Source: Nitrospirota bacterium (GTDB lineage: Bacteria; Nitrospirota; Thermodesulfovibrionia; Thermodesulfovibrionales; UBA1546). Taken from it: a DNA stretch of 54,873 bases. The notes beneath the pieces are model-generated. The model searched no databases. It was given only the letters and a program-made list of their open reading frames with translations, and was not told where the DNA came from. This document shows, one piece after another, positions 11,065-21,205 of the stretch. A program made the position numbers and the translations under genes. The DNA is taken from contig JAPLLK010000048.1 of the NCBI GenBank assembly GCA_026387575.1, positions 1-54,873 on the forward strand, written 5' to 3'. Positions within the stretch are counted from its first letter, which is position 1. Each line of letters opens with the position of its first letter.

Positions 11065-11837
11065 TTTATCTCCTTCACCTCTGCTTCAGCCTGTTCCTCC
11101 TGATGCACTTTTTCCTCTACCGCAGCTTTTTCTGTTTCTTCAGCCATGCTCTTTGACAATGTCTCCCTGCCTTCAAGCACTGCGTCTGCCATCTTCGCAG
11201 CCAGAAGTTTTATTGCCCTGATAGCATCATCATTGCCGGGGATAACATGGTCAATCTCATCAGGATCACAGTTTGTGTCAACAACACCGACTACCGGGAT
11301 GGAAAGCTTTCTCGCTTCTGCTACAGCGATGCGCTCTTTTTTGGGGTCTATAACAAATACGGCGGAAGGGATGCTCGTCATCTCCTTTATGCCGCTGAGG
11401 TTTTTTTCGAGTTTGCCTCGCTCCTTTTCAAGTTCAGCGACCTCCTTCTTGGGAAGAAGATCATATGTGCCGTCTGTTTTCATAGTCTCTATCTGCTTGA
11501 GTCTTTCTATGCTCTTTTTTATTGTTAAAAAATTAGTAAGCATACCGCCGAGCCATCTCTGATTTACAAAGAAGGCCCCTGCCCTCTTTGCCTCTTCGTA
11601 TACAGCATCCTGCGCCTGTTTCTTTGTGCCGATGAAAAGAACGGTTCCGTTGCCTGCAGCAACCTTCTTAACAAAATTATACGCATCCTCAAGCCCCTTC
11701 ATCGTTTTCTGAAGGTCAATGATGTAGATGCCGTTCCTCTCCCCGAAGATATATTTTTTCATCTTGGGGTTCCAACGCTTCACCTGATGCCCGAAATGGA
11801 CACCGGCTTCAAGAAGTTCTTTCATTGATGCTACCAT
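11061..11837 (-). CDS. rpsB: 30S ribosomal protein S2
   Basis: '[40 protein letters not shown]', '[13 protein letters not shown]'. Confidence 0.98.
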   Translation of the reverse strand: MVASMKELLEAGVHFGHQVKRWNPKMKKYIFGERNGIYIIDLQKTMKGLEDAYNFVKKVAAGNGTVLFIGTKKQAQDAVYEEAKRAGAFFVNQRWLGGMLTNFLTIKKSIERLKQIETMKTDGTYDLLPKKEVAELEKERGKLEKNLSGIKEMTSIPSAVFVIDPKKERIAVAEARKLSIPVVGVVDTNCDPDEIDHVIPGNDDAIRAIKLLAAKMADAVLEGRETLSKSMAEETEKAAVEEKVHQEEQAEAEVKEIK

Positions 11838-12033
11838 TTTTATCCTCCTCTGGTTTTTCCTCCGCCTTTTCCCCTATACCCATACGGGACCACATAGAGC
11901 GAGGTATCAGCCTAACATAAAAGGTATTTTTTTTCAAGAGGACGAATTAAACTCAATAAGCATTGCAAATTAATACCAAAATAATATAGATTAACATGTG
12001 CATAAGTCTTTAAAAGAGGAGGCAATATAAATT

Positions 12034-12702
12034 ATGAAAAAGTTTTTGACCTTTATAATTTCTTTATTGGTTGTTGTAATATTTATCCTTCCAGCAGGAT
12101 GTAAAAAAGCTGAAGAGCCAAGCAAAGCTCCCGTTCCTGCACCCGCACCGCCGCCTGTCCCGGAGCAAAAACCCGCTGAAGCTCCTGCACCTGTTCCTGG
12201 GAAAAAAGCAACCGAGGCACCAGCACCCTCACCTAAAAAGAAACCTTCCGAGACCCCTGTTACCAAACAGAAAGCCCAAGAGCCAAGCAAAGTTCCAGCT
12301 CCTGCACCTGTTCCTGAAAAAAAGACGACCGAGGCACCAACGCCTCCGCCTAAAACAGAGCCTGAAGAAGATAGTATTTATATAGCTCAATCTACAACTA
12401 CTGAATCTGATGGCTTAATATGCATGGTGGGAAGCGACCAGGCAAAGATCACCACAGCAGCAATAGATGATGCCAAGCATAGAGCAGTCAAGCAGGTGAT
12501 AACTAATATCAATACACAAACCAAGGGCTCTGAACTTAAGAAAGCCCTTGTATCTGCATATACAAATTCCACCGTAGGGCATGTCTGGATACTTCAAAGA
12601 ACATGTTATAATGATGATGTGAAGGGACTGTGCTGTAAAGTGAGGCTTAAAGCTGAGGTCGTCCCTGATATTGAGAAGATAAAAAAACTAATGAAAGAGT
12701 AA
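12034..12702 (+). CDS. Pro/Ala/Lys-rich lipoprotein
   Basis: Signal peptide with 'LPAGCKK' lipobox, long PAPAP/KK stalk, globular C-terminus. Confidence 0.75.
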   Translation: MKKFLTFIISLLVVVIFILPAGCKKAEEPSKAPVPAPAPPPVPEQKPAEAPAPVPGKKATEAPAPSPKKKPSETPVTKQKAQEPSKVPAPAPVPEKKTTEAPTPPPKTEPEEDSIYIAQSTTTESDGLICMVGSDQAKITTAAIDDAKHRAVKQVITNINTQTKGSELKKALVSAYTNSTVGHVWILQRTCYNDDVKGLCCKVRLKAEVVPDIEKIKKLMKE

Positions 12703-12727
12703 AAAGCCGGAAGGGCTGAAGCATTCT

Positions 12728-15700
12728 TTAACGGATTACATACACTGAGACATCCTTGCCGAAATCGTTTATCACAGGCGTCTGGCTATGTCCGGTCTCT
12801 TTCGAGTACTTCACTGTCTGCTCCCTGGCGTAGGCTCCGAGTTCATAGATGCTGACCTTACCGTCCTTGTTCGTGTCAGTATTGTTGTTGTTATTGAGAC
12901 CCTCAAGCAGAGTATAGGTGAACATCCCGTTCTTACCTTTGTAACCGTCTAATGCCTCTTCAGTGGAGCTTGCCGAAGCAAACATATGCAGCCCCATGTT
13001 TCTTGCTAATACCGTCATACGCGCATCATAGAGCCCGCTGACAAAGTTGTCCAATCCTCCGGCATGACAAGTATCCAGGATAAATATTTGTGTCAGGGCC
13101 TTCATGTTCTTGGAGATTTCCATGATCTCATTGGAGTTGATAACGTTACTACCGCTTAAGTTTCCGTCATAATCATGGGTGACGATGGAATAGAGACCCG
13201 ACTGAAGGACACCGTGGCTGGCAATGAACAGAACAAAGACATCCATAGGCTTGATTGTTTGGGAAATGATGGACTTGTATTCGTCTATACCTACCGATAG
13301 TACGTAGAGGTGAGAATCCTCGGGCTTGAGGGTTGATTTAAAGGTTGCCGTCTTGAGAATGCTCTGGACGGTATTGTTCCTGTTGAAAGCGGCAAGGCTG
13401 ATATCGTTATCTCCTGATATGGCATCTACGGTAATCGTACCTTCGTAAATATCACCTTTGGGCGTAGATTCGATGGGGCTCAACTTTTTGTCTTTTCTGG
13501 ACACGATAACTACACTGCGCAATTCATCTTTTATGGCTCTTGTATTAAAGGCAAGAAGTGTTGCCGTTCCTGTTGGTGCTGTCTTTGCCTGCCGGTAAAA
13601 ACCATCGGACTGGATAAGCTTGCCATTATGGAAAAGTCTGACTTCACCGATCCCGCCACCGCTGCTCGCTATTTTGTACTTGATGTTGACTTTACTATCC
13701 GAAGATTCTGAGAAAACCGTAACGAATTCCACAGAGGGCGGAGGATTCTTCAATGCCTCTTCCAGATTTGTAGAGGCTAATGTAGTGATATCTTCCCCTT
13801 TCAGCTTAGCTTCCACAATATCAGGGCGATAAAAAACATCATAAAACTGATCCAATCCGAAGACCCGGTTGCCCAGCCTTACATTCAAATGAGCCGGGCC
13901 GTTCTTTGAGGCGTTGAAGTAACCTTCGGGGGTAATAACAACCCATTCGCCGTCTTTAAAGCCAACCATCATACAAATCTCTTTACCTGTAGCTGTATTC
14001 CATATCTTTGTTGTCCCGCCCTCACCCCCTGACAGCGCATACCGGCCATCAGGGCTGAAGACGACGGAGGTTATGCGGTCTGCATGCCCGTGAAATGTCC
14101 TCACCTCCTTGCCTGTAGAAACTTCCCACAGTTTAACGGCACTATCCCAACCCCCTGACAGGGCATACCGGCCATCAGGGCTGAAGGCAAAAGAGGTAAC
14201 CCACCATGCATGCCCTTTAAACCTCCTCAACTCTTTGCCAGTATGCACGTCCCAAAGCTTAATCGTGTAATCTTTTCCACCTCCCACCACCGTGTAATCC
14301 TCACCTCCGGAAGACAGCGCATACCGGCCGTCAGGGCTGAAGGCAACATGGAAAGAAGGCCTCTCAAACCTCTTAACCTCCTTGCCCGTAGAAACATCCC
14401 ATAGCTTAATATTATAGCGGGTTCCTGAAAGTGCATACCGGCCATCGGAGCTGAAGGCCACAGATCGAACCGCGCCCGGCTCTCCCTGAAACGTCTTCAC
14501 TTCATTGCCCGTTGACACTTCCCAGAGTTTAATAGTGTTGTTATTATTTCCCCTGAAAGTTTCTCCGCCTCCCGACAACACGTACTTTCCATCAGGGCTG
14601 AAAGTGACTGAATAAACAGAGTCTGGATGCCCCGTGAATATCCTCACCTCTCTGCCAGTAGAAATTTCCCAGAGCTTAATGGTTTTATCCGTACTTCCCG
14701 ACAACGCATACTTGCTATCAGGGCTGAAGTTGACGGAGTTAACCCAACGTGAATGCCCCTTTATAGATCTCACCTGCCGGCCGGTTGAGATATCCCAAAG
14801 CTTAATAGTTTCATCCCTGCCCCCTGATAGCGCATACTTGCCATCAGGGCTGAGGGCGACAGAGATAATCTCGTCTGAATACCCCTGAAACCTCCTCGCC
14901 TCTTTGCCGGTAGAAAGATCCCAAAGCCTGATAGTTTTATCGAACAAATCAGTACCTTTCCACAATGCATACCGGCCGTCAGGGCTGAAGGCGACCGGGG
15001 AAGATCCTATTAGTTTCACCACCTCTTTGCCCGAAGATACTTCCCAAAACCTGATGATGCCATCGCCACCGATGAGATTGCTGCCCGAAAGCACATACCG
15101 GCCGTTAGGGCTGAAGGCGACTGACCTAACATCGGATGTATGTCCCTCAAACCTCCTCACTTCCCTGCCGGTTGACACGTCCCAAAGCTTAACTGTTTTG
15201 TCCCAACCTCCCGAGAGCGCATACTTGCCATCAGGGCTGAAGGCAACGGAGAACGAATGCCCCCCAAACCTCCTCACCTCCTTGCCCGTAGAAACATCCC
15301 AAAGTTTAATTCCCTCCTCACTTCCCGAAAGCGCATATTTGCCATCAGGGCTAAAGGCGAGAGAATAGACACGCCATGACTGCCCCCAGAATACTCTTTT
15401 TACCCTCCTGCCCGTAGATACTTCCCAAAGTTTAATGTCCCCGCCTCCCGACAACACATACTGTCCATCAGGGCTAAAGGCCACGCAGGTAACCTCGTCC
15501 GAATGCCCCTGAAATGTCCTCACCTCCCTACCTGTAGAGACATCCCAAAACTTAATGGTTTTATCCGTACTTCCCGATACCGCATAACGGCCATCGGGGC
15601 TGAAGGCAACGGAGTTAACAAAGCCTGAATGCCCCTGAAATGTCCTCACCTCCCTACCGGTGGAAACATCCCAAAGTTTAATGGTTGTGTCCTGACTTCC

Positions 15701-15895
15701 CGACAGCATATATCGGCCATCAGGGCTGATAGCCATAGAGGTAATCTCGCCCGAATGCCCCATCTGCACAAAAACTTCCGGCTTTTCGTAGGCATACACT
15801 GCGCTGTTTCCTGACACAGCAATGCCAACCATTAATGTGGCTATTGCCCATGTGATAAATGTTCTATTTTGAAATATACGCATTGAGCGAAACAT
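12728..15895 (-). CDS. WD40-repeat protein (14 blades) with C-terminal caspase-like (peptidase C14) domain
   Basis: 14 repeats of 'GHS..V.SVAFSPDGRYALSG..D.TIKLWDVSTG'; caspase motifs 'FIASHGV' and 'ILDTCHAGG'; ends with EF-hand-like 'NNNTDTNKDGKVS'. Confidence 0.92.
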   Translation of the reverse strand: MFRSMRIFQNRTFITWAIATLMVGIAVSGNSAVYAYEKPEVFVQMGHSGEITSMAISPDGRYMLSGSQDTTIKLWDVSTGREVRTFQGHSGFVNSVAFSPDGRYAVSGSTDKTIKFWDVSTGREVRTFQGHSDEVTCVAFSPDGQYVLSGGGDIKLWEVSTGRRVKRVFWGQSWRVYSLAFSPDGKYALSGSEEGIKLWDVSTGKEVRRFGGHSFSVAFSPDGKYALSGGWDKTVKLWDVSTGREVRRFEGHTSDVRSVAFSPNGRYVLSGSNLIGGDGIIRFWEVSSGKEVVKLIGSSPVAFSPDGRYALWKGTDLFDKTIRLWDLSTGKEARRFQGYSDEIISVALSPDGKYALSGGRDETIKLWDISTGRQVRSIKGHSRWVNSVNFSPDSKYALSGSTDKTIKLWEISTGREVRIFTGHPDSVYSVTFSPDGKYVLSGGGETFRGNNNNTIKLWEVSTGNEVKTFQGEPGAVRSVAFSSDGRYALSGTRYNIKLWDVSTGKEVKRFERPSFHVAFSPDGRYALSSGGEDYTVVGGGKDYTIKLWDVHTGKELRRFKGHAWWVTSFAFSPDGRYALSGGWDSAVKLWEVSTGKEVRTFHGHADRITSVVFSPDGRYALSGGEGGTTKIWNTATGKEICMMVGFKDGEWVVITPEGYFNASKNGPAHLNVRLGNRVFGLDQFYDVFYRPDIVEAKLKGEDITTLASTNLEEALKNPPPSVEFVTVFSESSDSKVNIKYKIASSGGGIGEVRLFHNGKLIQSDGFYRQAKTAPTGTATLLAFNTRAIKDELRSVVIVSRKDKKLSPIESTPKGDIYEGTITVDAISGDNDISLAAFNRNNTVQSILKTATFKSTLKPEDSHLYVLSVGIDEYKSIISQTIKPMDVFVLFIASHGVLQSGLYSIVTHDYDGNLSGSNVINSNEIMEISKNMKALTQIFILDTCHAGGLDNFVSGLYDARMTVLARNMGLHMFASASSTEEALDGYKGKNGMFTYTLLEGLNNNNNTDTNKDGKVSIYELGAYAREQTVKYSKETGHSQTPVINDFGKDVSVYVIR

Positions 15896-16011
15896 GCTTT
15901 GAGCAATCTCCTGTCGTCACGCCTCTACTTTAACACGGGTATTCTACATAGACAAAAACCAATTTAAATCTATCAAGCCAATTTAGAAATGTCCGGTTTT
16001 TATTACCCTTC

Positions 16012-17091
16012 TTATTCATGAATCTTTCTGAAGAATTTTACAGCTATAACTGCAAATACCAGAGGGACAAACCATGCCGCTATAATAGGAGGAAGTATCC
16101 CTGTATATCCCATTGAGAGGGACATTGCATGGCTGACCCAGTAAAGAAGGCTTATAAAAATGCCAATCGCAGTTGTTGCAAGCCCTCCCCCTGCTTTCCC
16201 CCTCATCGGCAGAGAAATTCCGAGCAAAACCATAAAGAAATTAACAACAGGATATGAGATCTTAGAATTCAAATCAACCAGAAGTTTCAGATTTCTGAAT
16301 CCTGCCTCCTCTAATCTCTTTGTATACCTAAAGAGTTCTTTTATGCCCATATCTTCAGGCTTCCGTATCTCTTCGGCAAACACAGAAGGAGGGCCTATGA
16401 ACGGATACTCAAGCGAGTTATAGTTTTTTATTGAGCTCTGCTCCATGTCATATACAGTCACGTTCTCAAGCACCCATTTCCCGTCAGAACCTTTGACATC
16501 AATCCATCGCGCTTCTTCAGCCTCTATTCTTTCTCTCATGCGTCCGCTGCCGACCTTGAATATGCTGATATCCTTGGAAATCTTTTCCTCCGGCATATAC
16601 AGTCCTATCTTCACTATAGAACCGTCTGCTGCCCTCAGCCACATCGTGCCTTCTTTAAATGAGAACTTCTTGCCCTTTTTCATGATTGAACTTTTAAGCT
16701 CGAATGCCCTCTTTGAAAATTCAGGGACTACCGCCTCTCCGAGGACAAAACCGAAGAGACTTAAAGCTATGCCGCCGTATAGGAAAGGCATAAACAGAGT
16801 CCTAAGACGGCCCCCTGCCGCTTTAATTGATGTTATTTCCTCTCTCCTCTTTGCCTGACTGACAACAAACAAACTGCAAAGAAGAATTGCCATCGGGAAA
16901 AGATAGAGAAGATACCGAGGGAAATTGAAAACCACATAAAGTATAAGACTTTTTATAGAAGGCTTATACGGCAGAAAGTCGTCTATCTTATCAATCAGGT
17001 CAAGAAGGCTGAATATGAGGGCAAGCCCTGCTGCAATTAAAGTTAAAACCTTAAAAAACTCCCTGAGATAATGCTTCTGGATTATCAGCAT
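16012..17091 (-). CDS. lptG: LPS export permease, YjgQ family
   Basis: YjgP/YjgQ architecture, paired with the adjacent permease. Confidence 0.87.
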   Translation of the reverse strand: MLIIQKHYLREFFKVLTLIAAGLALIFSLLDLIDKIDDFLPYKPSIKSLILYVVFNFPRYLLYLFPMAILLCSLFVVSQAKRREEITSIKAAGGRLRTLFMPFLYGGIALSLFGFVLGEAVVPEFSKRAFELKSSIMKKGKKFSFKEGTMWLRAADGSIVKIGLYMPEEKISKDISIFKVGSGRMRERIEAEEARWIDVKGSDGKWVLENVTVYDMEQSSIKNYNSLEYPFIGPPSVFAEEIRKPEDMGIKELFRYTKRLEEAGFRNLKLLVDLNSKISYPVVNFFMVLLGISLPMRGKAGGGLATTAIGIFISLLYWVSHAMSLSMGYTGILPPIIAAWFVPLVFAVIAVKFFRKIHE

Positions 17092-17093
17092 TG

Positions 17094-18173
17094 CTACCTT
17101 TTATTCTCCCTTTTAAACACACCGATTGAGAAAAGACCAAGTATAACTGTCGGGCTCCATGCTCCAATATAATGAGGTATCTTCCCTGACCTTGCAAGAT
17201 TTTCCCCGTATATGAGCAAAATATAAAAAACAGCAAATATCATAAGCCCGAGAGTAAGACCGCCAAGCCTCCCTGATTTCCCTGCAAACAGCGACAGCGG
17301 CGGGCCAAGCAGCATGAGTATCAGACATACGGAGGGCAGAGAGAGTCTCCGGTACAGTTCAAGGAAGAAAGGCACTGCCTGCTGCCGGGACAGGTTGTTA
17401 GTCTCACGGAACAGTTCAAATGGTGTAAGTTCGCTGTTTTTCCTGGCAGACTGTTCTGTGTTAAGGTTTAAGGACAGATGATACCCTGTAAAGAAGAACT
17501 CTGTTGAACTGGCCCCGCTTGCAATCTGCATATATCCGTCCTTTAAATAAAATGCGATATCAACGCCATCCACAGCGGAAATCCTGCCTTCCTTTGCAGT
17601 CACAACTTTCGGCTCTTTCTTATTCCTCTCATCATATATAAATATCTCGCGCATCCTGTCAGCCTCAGGTTTTTCTTTTACAAAAAGCACAATATCCTTA
17701 AACAAGGTGGTAAATACTCCTTCTTCTATGGCGGCAGGAGCCCTTGTCGTTATTACATTTGAAATCGTTTCCCTCAGTTTTATCATGCTGACAGGTCCAA
17801 GATAAAAGCTCACAAGCATTCCTGTGAAAAAACAGCTTAGCCCAAGAATAAATACAGGTGCAGCTATCCCCTTAAACGTCATCCCGCTTGCCCTGAGTAT
17901 TACTATCTCATTGTCGGTATTTAGTCTGCCATAGGTTAGTAGAGTTGACATTAAAAGTGACATCGGCAGTGTAAGAATCAGCATCGGCGGCTGCAGATAC
18001 AGTATTATCTTTAACATATCAAAGAGAGATGCTCCTACAACAGAAAGCAACCTGCTCAACCTGAGTATCTTTTCCATTATAAGAATAAAATTGAGAGCGA
18101 TGAGGCTTAAAAGAAATGTAAGGACAAGCTCCTTGAGCATCTCCTTGTGTATTGTATAAATCCTTATTTTCAT
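17094..18173 (-). CDS. lptF: LPS export permease, YjgP family
   Basis: 'LTLPMSLLMSTLLTYGRLNTDNEIVILRASGMT'. Confidence 0.87.
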   Translation of the reverse strand: MKIRIYTIHKEMLKELVLTFLLSLIALNFILIMEKILRLSRLLSVVGASLFDMLKIILYLQPPMLILTLPMSLLMSTLLTYGRLNTDNEIVILRASGMTFKGIAAPVFILGLSCFFTGMLVSFYLGPVSMIKLRETISNVITTRAPAAIEEGVFTTLFKDIVLFVKEKPEADRMREIFIYDERNKKEPKVVTAKEGRISAVDGVDIAFYLKDGYMQIASGASSTEFFFTGYHLSLNLNTEQSARKNSELTPFELFRETNNLSRQQAVPFFLELYRRLSLPSVCLILMLLGPPLSLFAGKSGRLGGLTLGLMIFAVFYILLIYGENLARSGKIPHYIGAWSPTVILGLFSIGVFKRENKR

Positions 18174-18296
18174 TTGAGGTATTTTACCTTATTTGCGTCT
18201 TTGACACCAAATATTCATAAATGTTAAACTTTAAACCCGCTCTACGAGTCATCGACTGCATTGTTTGAGGGGAAGAGAAGATAAGAGGGCGCTGAT

Positions 18297-18860
18297 TTGG
18301 ACATCAAAAAAATAGAAAAAGGGGTAAGGCTTATACTTGAAGGCATCGGCGAGGACCCTGAGCGGGCAGGGCTCAAAGACACCCCTTCCCGCGTTGCCAA
18401 GATGTATGAAGAAATATTCTCTGGGCTTGAGACTCCGACAGAGGAGATACTCAAACACATCGAGGGCGAAAGCCACGACGAGATGGTGCTTTTAAAGGAT
18501 ATCCCTTTTTATTCTGTATGCGAACACCACCTCCTGCCTTTCATAGGCAGCGCCCATGTTGCATACATACCAAGCGCCGGCAAGATAGCAGGCATCGGAG
18601 AGCTTGCAAGGGCAGTTGAAGTCCTTGCAAAGAAACCGCAGGTGCAGGAGCGTCTTACAGCACAGCTTGCAGACATGCTTATGGAAAAGCTGAAGCCCAA
18701 AGGCGCAATGGTGATTATTGATGCAGAGCATCTGTGCCTGAGCATGCGCGGATTGAAAAAACCCGGGGCAAGAACAGTAACATCAGCAGTAAGAGGGATA
18801 TTCAGGACAAAGGAATCAACACGGGAAGAACTGCTGGAACTGATAAAGAAAAGAGATTAA
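18297..18860 (+). CDS. folE: GTP cyclohydrolase I (TTG start)
   Basis: '[35 protein letters not shown]'. Confidence 0.97.
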   Translation: MDIKKIEKGVRLILEGIGEDPERAGLKDTPSRVAKMYEEIFSGLETPTEEILKHIEGESHDEMVLLKDIPFYSVCEHHLLPFIGSAHVAYIPSAGKIAGIGELARAVEVLAKKPQVQERLTAQLADMLMEKLKPKGAMVIIDAEHLCLSMRGLKKPGARTVTSAVRGIFRTKESTREELLELIKKRD

Positions 18861-18869
18861 GGAGGAACT

Positions 18870-19736
18870 ATGGCAGCACAATTAATTGACGGCAAAAAAG
18901 TAGCGGCAGATATTAGGGCTAAATTAAAGATCGAGATTGAGGAGCTTAAGTCTAAAGGAATTCATCCGGGTCTTGCTGTTGTACTTGTAGGAGAAAATCC
19001 TGCGTCACAGAAATATGTTGCATCAAAGGAAAAGGCCTGCGCTGAAATAGGCGTAGCAAGCTTTGCCCACAAAATACCGGCCACAACAACACAGCCAGAA
19101 CTGATAAAACTCATTGACCAGCTTAATAATGACACAAAGGTAGATGGGATTCTTGTCCAGCTTCCTCTGCCAAAAGGGCTTGATGAAAAAGAGGTAATGA
19201 ACAGGATATCTCCTGCAAAGGATGTTGACGGGTTCGGGCCTGAGGCCCTCGGAAAACTTGTGCTTGATGAACCCGGGTTTGTTGCGTGCACTCCCCACGG
19301 CGCAATGAAAATGATTGAGGCATACGGCATTGATCCAAAGGGAAAACATGCGGTTATCGTAGGCAGAAGTGTAATTGTTGGAAAGCCTCTTGCATTGCTC
19401 CTGCTCAGAAAACATGCAACAGTCACTATCTGCCACAGCAGAACACCTAATCTTAAGGAAGAATGTCTCAGGGCAGACATACTGTGCGCTGCGGTAGGCA
19501 AGGCAAAAACCATTACAGGCGACATGGTGAAAGAAGGCGCTGCGGTTATAGACATCGGCATAAATGTTACACCGGAAGGAAAGATTGTAGGCGATGTTGA
19601 TTTTGATGCTGCAAAAGAACGGGCAGGTTACATAACACCTGTTCCCGGTGGCGCAGGGCCTATGACAATAGCAATGCTTATGTATAACACTGTTCTTGCC
19701 GCAAAGATGGCGGCAGGAATGAAGGTAGATATATAG
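18870..19736 (+). CDS. folD: Bifunctional methylenetetrahydrofolate dehydrogenase/cyclohydrolase
   Basis: '[32 protein letters not shown]', '[18 protein letters not shown]', '[15 protein letters not shown]'. Confidence 0.97.
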   Translation: MAAQLIDGKKVAADIRAKLKIEIEELKSKGIHPGLAVVLVGENPASQKYVASKEKACAEIGVASFAHKIPATTTQPELIKLIDQLNNDTKVDGILVQLPLPKGLDEKEVMNRISPAKDVDGFGPEALGKLVLDEPGFVACTPHGAMKMIEAYGIDPKGKHAVIVGRSVIVGKPLALLLLRKHATVTICHSRTPNLKEECLRADILCAAVGKAKTITGDMVKEGAAVIDIGINVTPEGKIVGDVDFDAAKERAGYITPVPGGAGPMTIAMLMYNTVLAAKMAAGMKVDI

Positions 19737-20105
19737 CTACGGAATAATCACTGCGTCGTCAAGACCTTTGAAATGAGCATCGCTTGTGATTACTTTACAG
19801 TTCTCTTCCATTGCCGTTGCATAAACAATGGCATCAGCCATCGGGAGCGAATATTTCAGACTAAGGTCTGCTGCCAGAAGAGCTATACTTTCACTAAATG
19901 GGATAACTGATGTCTTGTTTATCAGAGAAACCGCTGATAGCGCATCTTCTTCTGTCCGCTCTCTTTTTATCTTTTTATAAACCTCATAAAGCACAATTGT
20001 GGGAGTAACTACCCTTGAGATGTCCTTAAGATATTTTGAATATTCTTTAGCGAGAGGCCCATCCGTAAAGAATTCAATCCACCCTGATGAATCCATAAGA
20101 AACAT
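19737..20105 (-). CDS. PIN-domain VapC-type toxin
   Basis: 'FLMDSSGWIEFF' and 'LPMADAIVYATAMEENCKVITSDAHF'; 1-nt overlap with the antitoxin. Confidence 0.88.
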   Translation of the reverse strand: MFLMDSSGWIEFFTDGPLAKEYSKYLKDISRVVTPTIVLYEVYKKIKRERTEEDALSAVSLINKTSVIPFSESIALLAADLSLKYSLPMADAIVYATAMEENCKVITSDAHFKGLDDAVIIP

Positions 20106-20311
20106 TACCTGTCTTTATCCTCCCTTATATTCCTTGTATCCATCCCTTTTAAAAAACCTCTGAAAGATTCTACGGGTTTTTCAGGAATCAGATACACCAC
20201 TCCTCCTTTTGTGACAACAGTCATTTTCTGCCCGCTCTTCAGATGAAGCTTTTCCCTCACATCTTTTGGTATGACCACCTGATATTTCGGCGATATTGTT
20301 GTAGTAGCCAT
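20105..20311 (-). CDS. AbrB/SpoVT-type antitoxin
   Basis: 'TTISPKYQVVIPKDVREKLHLKSGQKM'. Confidence 0.88.
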   Translation of the reverse strand: MATTTISPKYQVVIPKDVREKLHLKSGQKMTVVTKGGVVYLIPEKPVESFRGFLKGMDTRNIREDKDR

Positions 20312-20503
20312 TTATCCCCCTTTTCTCTTATCGATATAAAAATTGTAAAACGGCAGGATTTTTTTGTCAATGAAAACTTCGATGCTTCGTATCTATCGGA
20401 GATTCTTTCAGATGTTCCCACTCGGGGAGCAACTCATTAATGTTGTCTGAAAAATCTCAGGATATTCTGTTAAAATAGCTGCACATCACATTTGGAGGAA
20501 AAG

Positions 20504-21026
20504 ATGAAAAAAATCCTTGTCTTTTTATTGCTGCTTACGGTAGCAACCGCATGCCAGAGGAAAGAGGAACCGAAGTCTCAATCTCAGCCCCCCCGCCGGC
20601 ATGCTTTATACAGAGAATGAGCTTAAGCTCCTTCAGGACGCTGTACAAAATGACCCCGGGAATCTGAATGCATGGATAAGTCTCGGCAATTTTCTTATGG
20701 ACTCATCCCGCTTTAATGAGGCGGTTGACGCCTATCAAAGGGCCCTCGCTATCGACCCCAAGAATGTCGATGTTAGGGTTGACATGGGAACATGTTACAG
20801 AAACTCCGGCAAGCCCGAGATAGCAATCAAGGAATTCAGAAAAGCCCTCGAGCTAAACCCCAATCATCCTTATGGACATATGAATTTAGGGGTTGTTCTG
20901 GCCTATGACCTGAAAGACAACGTTCAAGCGATTAAAGAATTCGAGAGATATCTTCAACTTGCGCCGAACTCCCCGAATGCAGATAATATCAGGATGGAAA
21001 TACAGAGGCTGAAGTCAATAAAGTAG
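20504..21026 (+). pseudogene. TPR lipoprotein split by a frameshift at a 7-C run
   Basis: ATG at 20504 encodes MKKILVFLLLLTVATACQRKEEPKSQSQPP..; the TPR frame (20601-21026) is offset by +1 across ccccccc at about 20588-20594. Confidence 0.8.
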
Positions 21027-21173
21027 TTTAATGCTTGTTTTCCTGGTCTCCAAAAGGCTGGTAAAGTTACGATAATGAGCGGGGATGGGAGAATTCCCGC
21101 CCCCTTCATCGCTTTACTACTCGGCAAGCTTGAGTTCTTTTGCTGCTGCCTTTATGTCGTTGTCGTTACAAAA

Positions 21174-21205
21174 GTTTCAATCCACGCGCCCCCGCGGGGC
21201 GCGAC
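21174..21205 (-). CRISPR. Solitary type I-C-like CRISPR repeat
   Basis: gtttcaatccacgcgcccccgcggggcgcgac; reverse complement ends in ATTGAAAC. Confidence 0.85.

Noticed and set aside
11838-11930. Possible regulatory leader upstream of rpsB
   Set aside because: GC-rich segment with some pairing, but no recognised S2 leader motif could be confirmed by eye.
12120-12360. PAPAP-rich repeats in the lipoprotein as a possible phase-variable tract
   Set aside because: Degenerate at the nucleotide level; no perfect short tandem repeats seen.
14904-15368. Long plus-strand ORF with repeated 'LPESAYLPSGLKATE' units
   Set aside because: Antisense reading of the WD40 repeats; the repeat structure is explained by the minus-strand gene.
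20243-20440. Possible toxin remnant 'FFVNENFDASYLSEILSDV'
   Set aside because: Too short and overlaps the AbrB antitoxin start antisense; similarity to DUF5615-like proteins is too weak to call.
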